Shown here: piece by piece, positions 22,232 through 33,660 of the stretch
Numbering within the stretch: the first letter of the stretch is position 1
How the letters are laid out: each line of letters starts with the position of its first letter
Source of the DNA: Oscheius sp. JU75
Lineage: Eukaryota; Nematoda; Chromadorea; Rhabditida; Rhabditidae
Direction: 5' to 3'
Length of the DNA: 64,000 bases
Assembly: GCA_037178855.1 (NCBI GenBank)
Contig: JASJZC010000006.1
Coordinates: 8,598,501-8,662,500, forward strand
Program-made: the position numbers and the translations under genes
Notes under the pieces: generated by a model
The model's input: the letters and a program-made list of their open reading frames with translations, nothing else
Told to the model about the DNA's origin: nothing
The model's database searches: none

Positions 22232-25090
22232 TTTTCCCGATCGCATGATATCTCGAGGCAGGGGTGAGAGTTAGGCAGTTAGTCTTGGCCAGTTTATGTC
22301 ATATCCTGCTATTAACTGTCAACGAGGCACGCGCCTATTTTCTTTGGAAGGTACCCGTCATACCACAGTGCAGTGTCTTTATTTGCAAGGTTTTCTTGGC
22401 TTATATCTCAAGGGGCCATATAACTCTAATTCAGTATACATCTGAGACATTACTGTCTCGTTCGAATAGACGAATCATATTCTACCGAGAACAATGAGCC
22501 ATTCATCGTTTTCAGCAGTTTGAACCCCACAATCAATCCACTTAGTATAGGGCCGATTGATCCCGAGCGCTCTTCTTGCCTCGCAACCTAATTGCCCGCG
22601 CTTTACTTCAAGTCATTAAAACCACTTCACAAGAAGCCTCGCTATAATATTCAGGTCGTGTGAATTTGTCTCTCTCAATATGCAACTGTGACCACAAAGA
22701 GACGACACAAAGAGACGCCTGACCAAACATGTATTGTGGCAGTCTGATTGGCTTCTTGTCTTTTCCTCATTCCCGACTGACCTCCTTTTCTCCACCTCCT
22801 CTATCGTCATCCAAGCCCCTGCCTGATAGTCGGTCAGACCGTAAATCTTGTCGTCGTTGCCGAAGATTACGACGACAAGGCCACGCAGCCGATGGGGGTG
22901 GCCCGGTTCTCACCCCTTTTTCCAGCTATCTCTCTCTTCATAATTGAAACATTTGCTTTGATCTTTGTCATTTTTTTTTTGTAATTGATACTTTTCAGAT
23001 TTCGTTTCACAGCTTTCAATACTGTCTGGAAAGAAACAAACACATGGATTTAGATGAAGATGGCGTCTCAAAGGTGGGTCAAAGCCAAAAATCTTAAGCT
23101 TGCCCATTCCGGCGAATTATTCGAGCAGATCAATCCATTTTCTAGCATATTTGGTCTTATTTTAATGCTGACGAACTCAAAAATGTGATTGGATAACTTT
23201 CTAATACCGTGATTGTTATTAGAACGAACTAGGATTTCAATGCGGTGGGCTCCGTTGCGTGCTATAGCGTTGCCTGCCGCACTGAGATTCCAGATCATCG
23301 TGATGAAGTCCTGCCCCCTCAAAAGCTATTTTATCGTTTTTCTCAGTCTAAGAGCTGCAAAATGACACCAAACATGCTATAAAAGCTTTGCCTGAGGTTT
23401 TATTTGATTTACGGTGGTTTCGTGAATTTTGATCTTCCGTATCTCCAAACGTGGTTCTTTTCTAAGAACATAAGAGAACAGAGTGTAAGAAGGAGAGACG
23501 GCCTTGGCAGAGCTAATGACTCGTCAAATTTGTGATCCGGGCGTCGGCGGCACTCATGAGTTCGAGTGTCTTCCACCCCTCCGGCGGCGATCCTCGCTCT
23601 CTCTCCCTTTCACAAAAACTGTTCTGCTCTTCCCATGTCTTCTCATTGTATTTGTGTTCCCGTGTTATGGAATGCGCGCGCAATATCTCATTCCCCACTG
23701 CTGTTTGCCATGTAGTCGCTCCGTGCATTATAGTCTTCTGAGCTCTTTTTTGTCTCAGGAACTAGATCATAGCGGGCTAATTGTGCCCCCTTTCAGACTT
23801 GCTTCCTCCGAGGATACGATCCGGTGACCGTAGCTGCCTCAATTCAGCTCCGTCTGCCATTCCAGATGCTTCAGTCGACCAGCAACAATTCAAGAATGGT
23901 AGGTTCTGGAATGCATTGTGAAGGAGTTCGAGGCGCGAGAGAACGCGAACAAGCCATTGTTTCATCTTATTAATCTATGTATTTTTCAACACAGGTAGGG
24001 TCCGTAAAACATTTCAAAACTTTAATCGATCCTAAAGGTTCATTGAACTGAGGATGACTCTTTAGACTCCAAAACTTCGTTGCAGAACTCATGGTCAGAA
24101 ATTTTACGTGTCAGCATTCAACACTGAGCCAATATCTTATAAGCCATAAAAGCTCGAACCAAAGAGGGCAAGTCGAGAGTTATCGGGTGATCTAGTTCAA
24201 AATGCCCAGAAGTCTGTATGTCTGTCTGTCTGAATCCCTAATTGGCAATTTGTCACATATACTTTGTGACTGCAAAAGCCTCTTTGCAAGTCAAACCAAC
24301 CCGAGATAGTTTGGGAGATGCATCTCTGAGAAAACGTTGCTCCGGTAGCTTGTTTGGAACATCATCTACCTGTCACGAGCCTCAAGGGGGCATCAGCCAA
24401 ACTTATTAGATTGAAAAGTCATCTGAGACCAGAAAGTCGGTGCTTCCACAAATTGAGCAATATCGCCGTGCCTATCTTCTAGTCACAACCGACTTGTCAA
24501 CTAAATCTCAATAACTCTTGACTTGCCATCTTTGTTTCAACTAGTGTTGCATGTACAAATACCGAAGTTTGCGACTTTCTTGCCTGACTATCCAACGCTG
24601 AAATGCTAAAATGTCATTAGGTACTCCGTCAAGTAGCCAAAAGGCCCCTTAAAGAGAGAATCTTTTATGTCCATGGGTCCCGTAACCAGCTGCTCAGGTC
24701 TTATTGTAAGTTAAGACTACTCCCAGCTAAGAATCTACCAAAAATCCACCCATCTGACCCATGACCTTGCACAGCGAACACAAATCCAAAAATGAGGCGC
24801 ACTTGGCGCCAATTTGGCTGTCAGTACGGATTTGTATCGAGTTTGGAGATGTGTCGAGAATCTCGAATCCCGAGGATTAGCGCCATCACTTCCGATTTGG
24901 GGGAGATAAATGGAACAGGGTTCCTCCTCGAGAGCCCTCAGGGCGTCCCGGACACACAGTCCACTATTCCATTCACCCACTTCAATAGTCCGTATGAATA
25001 TACTGTTCATAGTTTCTCGCAACGTTTTTCGTCGAGAGAATTTATGTGATTTGACAGTCCCTGTCAATTATCCCCCTCTCTCTCCACCAG

Positions 25091-28000
25091 ATCCCAGTCA
25101 GCTGAGCCGCTGCCTCCTGAGGCGTATCCTATTGTGCCACAAAGAGGATTTATCTCTCCCCCCTCACCTGCTTGCTGACTTTCGAAAGATAGTGAAAGTA
25201 CGAAATATTATAGGTTGTTTCACGCTGAACTGGCTCCAAATGACTGAATGTTAAACTAAACACAGAATTTGGGCGAACCATTATAACCTTCTCAGCTTTC
25301 TAAAACCGGGTTACATCCATGGCACAATGCTAAATGACATGATCTGTGGGTTCCCGGGCTTCAAATTTCTTTTGCCTAAATCCATAACTTCCATATTTTA
25401 CGGAAATTAAACATTTTAGACGGCTCCAGTCCTCCTACATCGTCGTCTATCCCTCCTAGAGGCACTGAACAACTCGATCCAGGACGACGACTGCAGTTTG
25501 TTCGAGTCGTCGAGCAAAGTAAGTAGGTGTGCTGATCCCCTTCTGGGTGTGGCTCCGCGCGGAAGTGTGCATTGTGTCCACCCGCTATACTTGTTTGTGT
25601 GTGCGACTCTCCTTCCCCTAGTCAGAACAATTAGTACTACGACTACGACTATTCACACGTGAACTTCATTGTTGGCCGCGATGTCTTGTTCCGCTCTTCA
25701 AGAGCAACCTCTCATTCATCTCGTCCTTTGCTTACTTAACTCGTGTCGCTTATCTCTAACCACTTTCAGATGGCAGCATCCTGCTCAATGGACTTCTCCC
25801 CTTCCACCGACGAACGCATATACTCCGTCAAACAGGTTCTGCAGAGGGTAGGTCATGTAAATTTGCATAGTTCATCGATTGACGAGCTAACAATGACTAA
25901 CAAACAGACTACTCAACAACAAAGATTTCTATTCTATAGCCCGATTTTCAACGACTGAACCCAATCAAAAGTACAAAAGTAGAAGATCCGTCGCAAAACG
26001 GAACGCGTCCTATAGACTCCTTAGAATTCCGAGGTGTCTTTGCTTCTATGGCGCAGTGCCAAGTGGCGCGACCTATTGTCCACGGGTGCGGGGTTCGGAT
26101 CCCGGGCTTCCAAGTTCTTTAGAAAAAGATAAAAGAGAGTGACCCCCTTCCCTTGTTTACCCAATAATACGCGCTAGTTTGTACCTGGAGGTGTCGGTTA
26201 TTTGTCCATCTCATGTTCCACCAGCCTGTGGTCCTGCTGCTCCAACTGTGGGCGGCGCGCACACCCTCTCTATTTCCTCGCTAGCCATAAACACTCCGAC
26301 TTGGCCTCTCCCGCCACATATGAAATGCCGTCGTACCGTATTGTAAAGGCTCAATCCTCATCGGCCTGTGTCATTGCTATTCGTCTTCCGAGGGTACGTG
26401 TGTTATCAGAGACGACCCCTGTCCAGACCTCCCTCTGATTAGCATACAGTCGTCCTAACATAATCCCTCGAGGCCGGCCTCCAAAAGGCGACGCTTCCCG
26501 ATTGTTCTTTTGCTTCCCTCGTCCTCCTCGGTCCGGTCGACTTAATCGCCCCCTGGGGCCACGAAACAGGTCGTGAGAGCAGTGGAATGACTCTCGTTAT
26601 TCCAATTAGACACTCTGTAAGTTCAGTCTCCTCTTACTCTGTGTACCCAACTCCCCCCGGTGTCCTCATTCCCAAACCTATTACCTTCAGTCGTTAACTG
26701 ATCCCCTGTTTTTGTCACCTCTTAATTGCTCTTTTCCCGGCAAGGTAAAAAGGTGTTCGGGGAGAGGAGAGAAACTTTTCTGGAACCGTAAATGATGCCG
26801 GTTTCAGAACAATGATCTGCTGACCGAGCGAGGCCGTCTCTCAATGCGAGTACCAAGAATCTATGTCAAAAATAGCCGCGAGGAGGTACAGGAGATGCCA
26901 AGACTGGTCAGGTCCAGGACGACGAAACGGTCCAAGAGTCAACCGAACCATAGCAATTCTTCGCAAGAGTCAGACTACGAGTATGGTAGGTTCTTTGTTT
27001 AGTGACTGTCTCATACTGTCCCTTCAGATTTGTCCGGATCCAGTCACGTGTCCCGGATTGAGTGCGGCGACTCTCCACCATGGCCCAGGGGCTGTCGCTG
27101 CTCGTTGCAAAGTACCAGTAGCAGCTTGGGAAGTCGAAGTACGACCTCGAGTAATGACAGCGGGGTAGGTATAAGTCTGCGGGAGGAGAGATGACCGACA
27201 AATATTTGCCTCGCGTTTCGGAACGAATAACTCGGACACAAAAAGAGAAGACGGACAGCAAATGAACACAGACGCAAAAGCGAGACCGACCAGATCATCC
27301 TCAAACACAACACGACATGGATTAAATAGCAAAGAAACAAAGAGGCAGTGACAGTGGCCTACCTCTGTTAGCGATGCCAATCTTGTCAAAAGTCGGTTCC
27401 TTGGGGTCGATGATCGTGTACAGCTCCTTTCCTTCCCTTTCATCTCTTCTGATGCAGCTAAGATTGCGGAGTCGACCAGAAGACAGGCAGGGCTTCATGA
27501 ACGTAAAGGCAGCTCGGTTTGTCTGAAGTAGACTTCTGAATTTTTGGGGCGAGAGGATCTGATAGGGGCGAAAGCGCAGGACTAGATTGCCAAACTTTGA
27601 AATTGCGGACCTTAGACTTGCAATGTCAAGACGTGTCAACGATTTGTAATCAGAGGAACACAGGCAGTGACAGAGAGACGGTACGTTTTCAGATAGTATT
27701 GGCCGAAGCATCCTGGGACCACGTGGCCCTACTCCCCGATGAGCTCCCCTTTGCTTCTGGCGATGTTATCACGAGTAAGTACGTCCTATAGAACACGAAC
27801 TCTTCTTTGTTCAGTACTGGATTCTTCCTCCCAAACGGGCCTGTGGTTCGGCTCGTGTGGGGATTCCCAAGGCTGGTTTCCGGCCAGTCACGTGCGGCTG
27901 CTCTCCTGCTCCCAACAGTCGCGCCCCACATCGACCAGTGCCATTCATAACTGGGAGCCACAGCAGAGGCAGCGAAGAATTAGAGTCGTGGATGAGTTGA

Positions 28001-29618
28001 TGACAACCGAGAGGGACTATAATAGGCTTCTGGAGGACATTGTTCATGTGAGTCGGTCGAGGTTGCAGTTTACAAAATACACACATTTCGTGGTCAAGAC
28101 GGCAATTTTGAGCTTCATCATGCTCTGCAATGTTGTAGAGCAGATAAAAAGCTGCAACTTTGCAGAATATCAAGAAGATGGAAAATGCTGTTTTGTCCGT
28201 CACAAGTGCATCCGAGAGGGGTCTTTTTTGGGTCCAAAATGTGACTTTAAAGCCTATGTTCTACAAGTTTGCAGAACTTCGGAAAGTGCAAAAATGCAAG
28301 CTTGTTCCGAAAACCATCTCACTTTTTTTTTACAAGAAGATGCTTCAGGGCTTCATGGAACAGACCCGCCGACGGAATGAGCTTTTCGGTCCGATGAGAG
28401 TCAGGAACATCTTTGGGAATCTGCATCAGATCTACCTGGTCCATTCAAAACTGTTGAGGGAGCTGGAAATGGCTCTGGACCAACAGAACCCGGAGAACAG
28501 TAATCTTGGAGTTGCCTTTTTGAGAAATGTAAGGCTTTATAACTTCCATTATGATACTGTCTCTCTGTCTATCTGATTATCTGGCTCTCTTTTTTTTGGC
28601 TCTTTTACAATAAGGATGATTTCTAGAAGCACTCCTTCTCCATCTACTCCGAATACTGCAACAATCGTCCCGTCTCATGTGCTGAGTTGGCTCAACTCTC
28701 TCGCCAGCCCCTCTACAGGCAGTTCTTTGAGGCCTGTAGACTGCTCCGAGGGATGCCGAATCTGTCCTTGGAAGGATTCCTATTGACCCCAGTTCAGAGA
28801 ATCTGTCGCTATCCTCTGCAGCTGGCGGAACTTCTGAAGGTATGCCAATCAAAGTGACCAAAACTATAGAACTTGTAGGCGACCCCCAGCTGGCATGAGG
28901 ACTATCCCACCCTGGATACGGCCGAGAGACAGATGAGAGAGATAGCCGCGGCCATCAATGATAGGAAAAAGAGGATAGAGACCCTTCAGGATATCTGTCG
29001 ATGGCAGAGATCGGTGCATGGCTGGAGGGTGAGTCAGCGCCTTTTATCTTCTGCGATTTATGGCAGAGAGACAGAGATGACTTTGTAATTTTAGGGCCCT
29101 GACCTCCTAGAACACAACTCGGCCATGCTCAAGTCTGGAGAGGTTTTCGGAAGACACATGGTTAATGGGAGTTCCCAATGGGCGAAAGACGTTCAGTTGT
29201 TCATGTTCGATCAGGCCATCGTCGTTTGCAAGAAGGATCTGCTCAAGAAGAACTTTTACATTTTCAAGGACCGAATGTCTCTCGAAGCGGTGTCCTTGGT
29301 GGATTGCAAAGATGGGAAAGGTTGGTTGATAGAGAGACAAAAAGAGAAAGAGACAGAGAGACAGAGAAGCATTGAGACAGAGAAAAAGGGATAGAGAGAC
29401 AGATCACAGTTCATTCTCCAGATTCAACCTTCGGGGTGTCTGTGAAGAATGCCTTCAAGCTGGTCAGTGCAAATCGGCAATACCTCTTCTCCTGTCCAGA
29501 CAAGAAGACAAAAATGGCCTGGAAGACAGCCTTCGAGACGAGATTGACACGAGTTCCTGTGGCCACGAGCGAGGAGAGACGACTGGCTCTGGCCGCCTTG
29601 AACTCGAACTCATTGTGA
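25091..29618 (+). CDS. Rho-family guanine nucleotide exchange factor, SH3-DH-PH (collybistin/ASEF/SPATA13 type)
   Basis: Activator of a Rho/Cdc42-type GTPase. Confident exons: 27693-27774 and 27815-28047 (SH3, with [13 protein letters not shown] and the WFPASHVRL strand, leading into [19 protein letters not shown]), 28349-28528, 28627-28839 and 28879-29028 (DH domain: [51 protein letters not shown]), 29095-29320 and 29422-29618 (PH domain: [28 protein letters not shown]). The order and motifs match human ARHGEF9/ARHGEF4/SPATA13; I cannot choose among them. Upstream exons 25091-25197, 25420-25518, 25770-25847, 26808-26985 and 27028-27164 are open, phase-compatible and Ser/Arg-rich, probably a regulatory N-terminus; the true start lies further 5'. 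TGA at 29616-29618; AATAAA at 29661. Its 3' end abuts a Cys-loop channel gene on the other strand. Confidence 0.88.
26048..26108 (+). repeat. tRNA-like sequence (degenerate)
   Basis: ATGGCGCAGTGCCAAGTGGC followed by GGGTTCGGATCCCGG. The box A half is shared, inverted, with 3810-3835 and 32915-32955, so this subtype is repeated at least three times. Confidence 0.6.
27322..27711 (-). CDS. Possible nested antisense open frame (unrecognised)
   Basis: A 129-codon minus-strand frame inside the GEF intron 27165-27692. The lower part reads like a real protein ([46 protein letters not shown]) and is followed by a reasonable donor, GTAGGC, near 27363. The upper part contains a CTCTGTCACTG string typical of intron filler here. 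I do not recognise a family. It may be a small nested gene, an inserted exon remnant, or chance. Confidence 0.25.
   Translation of the reverse strand: MLRPILSENVPSLCHCLCSSDYKSLTRLDIASLRSAISKFGNLVLRFRPYQILSPQKFRSLLQTNRAAFTFMKPCLSSGRLRNLSCIRRDEREGKELYTIIDPKEPTFDKIGIANRGRPLSLPLCFFAI
28118..28175. repeat. CTGCAAAGTTGTAG-type hairpin, Rho GEF intron
   Basis: GCTCTGCAATGTTGTAGAGC then GCAACTTTGCAGAATAT. A second right arm (TACAAGTTTGCAGAAC) is at about 28262. Confidence 0.7.
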
Positions 29619-29660
29619 CAAGAAGAATCAGAGATTTATGCGCAGATCACATATCGACAA

Positions 29661-29666
29661 AATAAA
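29661..29666 (+). terminator. Poly(A) signal for the Rho GEF
   Basis: AATAAA 43 bases after the GEF stop and just upstream (on this strand) of the stop codon of the antisense channel gene, so the two 3' ends must touch or overlap. Confidence 0.6.
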
Positions 29667-29667
29667 G

Positions 29668-31811
29668 TCAGAGGATTTTGTAGTCTTTGAAGATGTACCA
29701 GGTGATGAAGATGTTGATTATCGTGAAGAAGGCCATGCTGAGGAGATCTGCCCATGAGAAGACGCGTTGCCAGATTATTCGAATTTTTTCCTCCGTCTCC
29801 TGATCTTCAATGTAGCCGCGCACGAGCTGGATACAGTTCCGGAGCTCTTCAACTGTCTCGCAGGTCTTCGACTGGATGTGTTCTTCGATCTGAAACAGTG
29901 TTTGAAGTGTTCAAAAAGTTTTAAAAGACTACAAGATAGCAAAGGAAAAATGATTTTCGAGCTCGAGATCCAAACGCCTGATCCCGCGGCCGCGCGGGTA
30001 AAGCAATGCATTAGTTGCCACTGTATCATTGCGGCTAGGCGGCGCTCATAATTCTAATGCGTAGAGTATTCCCGGCAATGCCACTGATAAATTCTATATT
30101 TACCTCAAAAGGGGGCTCCAGCTCCTCGTCGAAGAACCTCAGTAGAAACCGAGGAGGCTGCCACAGCATGTAGTTGCTCCGCTCGTGCAAGAAGATGATT
30201 AGAACGGAGACCAGAGTTGCCCAAATCGCCACAACGAACTCGATGAGAACATACTTCCCCAATACTGGAACACCCTCCGACGACTTGGGCATCTCGCTGG
30301 TCACCATGTCCAAGATCACGGCCATTGTGAGCATGGTTGTCTGTCCAATGGAGACCTTTTCTTCTCGATCGCCGGCGACACCATGGGGCGTGAAGATACC
30401 GATGTTTGAGACGGTGACGATGAAGAAAGAGGGGGCTATGATGACCACGAAGTAGTAGAGAGGTTTTCGCCGAAGACGCAAACGGAAGAAGATCTCCTCG
30501 TATTCATAGTATTCGCCCTCAGTGTTCTCGTACTTCGAGACGACCTTCTCCGCTTCGAATCCAATAATGTCCCATTCAGAGTTCTGGGCATTTTTCGGGA
30601 CGAAGGTCTCCTTCGAAGTAAAGTTGATCTGATGGGTCTGGTAGCTCCAGGATCCGAACTGAAGGGAGCAGATCTGTTCGTCAAAGGGAAAGTCGAGAAT
30701 TGACATGGGGCAGGTCACGTCCACAAGCTGAAAGATATGCTTTAGGGGGAAACAGAGACAGTACCTTATTGAAGTCGACTTCAATGTATCCATCATACCG
30801 AATGCGTGCATTGTGGTGGGTCAATGGCTCCGACATCTCGACCCTAAATTCTGACGTTCTTTATCTCTACCCTCTATCTGAACCTACGTGTTAAAAATGT
30901 AGCCATCCGGTAGCCAGATTTCCGAGATCGGCACGTTGATTTTCTCTATGCCTCCCCATTCTTTGGGTTCCTGGAAACTACTATCTCTTTAAGAATTCTA
31001 CACGTACCCAATTCAGGTAGGAATCCATCCAACTTTGAGGGAACCAAAGCAGCACTTTGATCTGTTCCTTCAGTTCATCCACATCGATCAGTGAGTAGAT
31101 CTGAGGCTGGATAGTCACATTGATCACTTCGAAATAGTCTTTGACCGGTCGGATGTCTTTGCTGTAGTCTTTGAAGATGGATTCGACCAGATCTCTCTCA
31201 CTGGCTCGTGATTCATTGGAGGAACAAAATAAAACTGAAATTGAAGCCTTTGCTGGATAAAAAAAACAGTGTCGGTGCGGACTTGAACCCGGGTCGTTTG
31301 AAGCAAGCGCGCTACCGCGAGCCAGGAAAACAAAGCGCGAGCCGAAAATAACTGGAGTCATATTCTCACCCACTCCAATTTTTTATGCTTTCCCAGACCC
31401 TCCACCGAGCGGCTTGTCTACTCAATCACGGCTCTTAGAAATGCCGTCTCGGAACTGTTTGGACAAGACGAACGAGAGTCTGTCAAAAAGCTTTCATTTG
31501 AACAATGACAGCAGTGATTATATGTTTTTTGGCTCGGACCCCTAATCTGTCTGGAACTGGTGGGTTCAAGAGAAGAGACCCGGAAGACACAATAGCCACG
31601 TAGTATATCTCCTGTTTGGAGAGGATACTCGTCCGTAGAATCCACTCAAATTTGTTGGCGGAAGCAGTGTATCTTGGAGGAAAAAGAGACAAGATCAAAT
31701 TGCAACTACAAATTGCAGCGAGCTGCAGAAAGTGACAGTTTGACCAGAGACTACCGTAACCCCTGACTGACCTGAAAGTACAAAAATGGCAAGAGTGAAG
31801 AGCGTCGGCAT
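29668..31811 (-). CDS. Cys-loop ligand-gated ion channel subunit
   Basis: Pentameric neurotransmitter-gated channel at the plasma membrane. Seven exons: 31811-31772, 31479-31422, 31200-31008, 30970-30888, 30843-30765, 30727-30104 and 29889-29668. The start gives a signal peptide (MPTLFTLAIFVLS). The ligand-binding domain has ERDLVESIFKDYSKDIRPVK, FPQSWMDSYLNW, EIWLPDGYI and the Cys-loop CPMSILDFPFDEQIC with exactly 13 residues between the cysteines. Membrane segments follow: YYFVVIIAPSFFIVTVSN, GDREEKVSIGQTTMLTMAVI (the EEK before M2 fits a cation-selective channel), a third segment VLIEFVVAIWATLVSVLII, and the C-terminal LLSMAFFTIINIFITWYIF. No vicinal cysteine pair is visible in loop C, so it is not a typical nicotinic alpha subunit. 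It could be acetylcholine- or amine-gated; the ligand cannot be read from the sequence. Confidence 0.92.
31271..31326 (-). repeat. tRNA-like sequence (degenerate), channel intron
   Basis: On the minus strand TGGCTCGCGGTAGCGCG and CCCGGGTTCAAGTCC at tRNA spacing. Confidence 0.55.
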
Positions 31812-32113
31812 GGCGGGCTGGGTCGACGATCCAGCTATCTCTCTGTCTTAGTTTCGAAGAGTTCCGAAGCGAATAAAGCTTTATAGCCGAGAGAAACTGA
31901 ACAGAGAACCGTTTAGAAGGGTGGAGAGAGATGGAGTGAGGGGGAGAGTACAGAGCTATACAGACACAAGGATACAGAGTCCAAGAAAGAGTACGTAGCC
32001 GGCAGATATCCGGGGCACGGAGAACACATTGATTGATACACGCAGTGGCAAGCAAACACGCTGTGAGAACACGAGTGAGCTACAAGAGAAGAGAGAGGAA
32101 GCGGGAAGCGGAG
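31812..32113. other. Intergenic gap between two minus-strand genes
   Basis: About 300 bases between the stop of the EB/deacetylase gene and the start of the channel gene. A purine-rich stretch is the only visible structure. Confidence 0.5.
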
Positions 32114-33660
32114 CTATCTCTGGCTGAGACTGTCCTCCAGCCAGGACTTGTAATTTTCCGGGCAGTTCCCGCAGACGCGGAAGGACTGTCGTCGCGGGGG
32201 ATCAGTTCGGGACTGGTAGCTACAGAATGAGGGATGATCACAAGGCTGCACATGGTCATTGAGGCGGTACTTGCATTGCCACGGAGTGAATGTACTGATC
32301 ATGTCAACAGTCGTGGGACTCTTCATCCATTCAATGGCTTGAGTGGCTGTGATCGCATAGACATCCGTCTTGTTCAGAACCTAAAAGCGAATTGTTAGCC
32401 CGCGAACATTGGTTTTTGCCTCACAAAGAGTCAGAGAGACAGAGAGACACAGATATAGAAAGAGAGACAGACCTCTTCCAAAAAGTCTTCCACCGCGTGC
32501 ACAACACCATTGTCTGGCAGGTAGGTCAGGAAATCCGAGTTGAAGTTCAAGACGAACGGAGCCCGGTTGCCGTTGTAGTTGCGATAAAAGTTCCGCTGGA
32601 GGAGACGAAGAGTCGACTCCCGGGTGTCATAGGGCTTGATGGCTGTACTGGGTAGCGAGTGCCAAATACCGTCATTGCTCGAGATTAATTGCATAGGGAG
32701 GGACCAGACTCCTTTGTGAATCTTGGTCGGACACTTTTGCTCTCCGCAGTCCCAAGCCAACTGGTAGTCTGAAACAGGCTATTTTACTCGATTAACTAAC
32801 ATTTTTACATCTACAAAACTGAAATTCAGAACTGGTCTGTCTAAAAATGAATCTGGAGTTCCAGGCCCAAAGAAATATTTGCTGTACGGATTCGAAGCTC
32901 AAGAGGGACTATATGCGGCGCGACTTGGCACTGCGCTACCGATGCAAGCCTTGCGTGAAATACCGACAGCCTGACAAGCCTTTTGTACTTTGCGATCGTT
33001 GGCTAGTAAATACGGCCACTACTTGATCTGTTTCCAACATTTTTGGGATAAAACACCGTGATTACATACAGTCGTGATCCTGCTACGATGACCAGAAAAG
33101 CTTACCGAGTGTCTGTGGCCAAACTGGTCCCTCTTGAGCAGTCATACTGCTGTCATAGATGAGCCCATTTTCCTTCATCATCTCAAACTGTACGTCCCCT
33201 CCCAGGAGCAGATGTGGTGCTCGAACACCCTTCACATGCCCGGGTTCAACGTAAGAGAACGCCTTGAGCGATTCCTTCAGACCGATCATCTCGTGTCTCC
33301 ACCTCTCCTTCGTCGCATTGTTCAACTTCTCGTGTCTGAACGATACAGACTATCGGATGACGATCAGACTTACGTGATCGAGTTCAATCCAATCTCCATT
33401 CCTCTAGCGTAGAGCCACTGCGTCTGATCGTAGTTGTTGAACTGATGAGAAACGAAGAAGGTTCCCTTGATCGCGCAGCCATTTGGGTTTCGGTGCTAAA
33501 CCTTTGGTCTCCATAATCTAAAACTTTACCAACCTTCCCACCGAACATGGACCTGTAAATGTTGATGGTTCTGTCCGTGACCGGGTCATCGAATGTCAGA
33601 ATGATCATTTGCGGGACTTGTTTCGGCAACAGGCCACCCGGAGGAATGGTGCCGGTCGCC
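32114..33660 (-). other. Polysaccharide (chitin) deacetylase domain of the EB protein
   Basis: Catalytic NodB domain encoded by the last exons. Motif 1 is [12 protein letters not shown] (the Asp pair). Then [17 protein letters not shown] and [14 protein letters not shown], where a 38-nt intron (after 33373) splits the Thr codon before the metal-type His. Later come [10 protein letters not shown] (the Arg-Ala-Pro motif), [14 protein letters not shown] and [13 protein letters not shown]. The TAG stop is at 32114-32116. The Asp, His and RAP motifs suggest an active enzyme, although only one His of the usual HxxxH pair is obvious. In worms and insects such domains trim chitin. Confidence 0.85.

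Larger units (their letters stand above)
20278..25090. other. Long region without a confident gene
   Basis: Nearly 5 kb with scattered short frames only. It contains CT-rich tracts (20295-20320, 21660-21830), tRNA-like sequences (21100-21150 and 22161-22231), and CT/GA-rich stretches. Two exon-like pieces are worth noting: about 23009-23072, after a strong TTTTCAG acceptor, encoding QYCLERNKHMDLDEDGVSK before GTGGGT; and 23867-23899, flanked by TTCCAG and GTAGGT, encoding MLQSTSNNSRM. They could be 5' exons of the Rho GEF that begins clearly at 25091. I found nothing that connects them without gaps. Confidence 0.45.
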
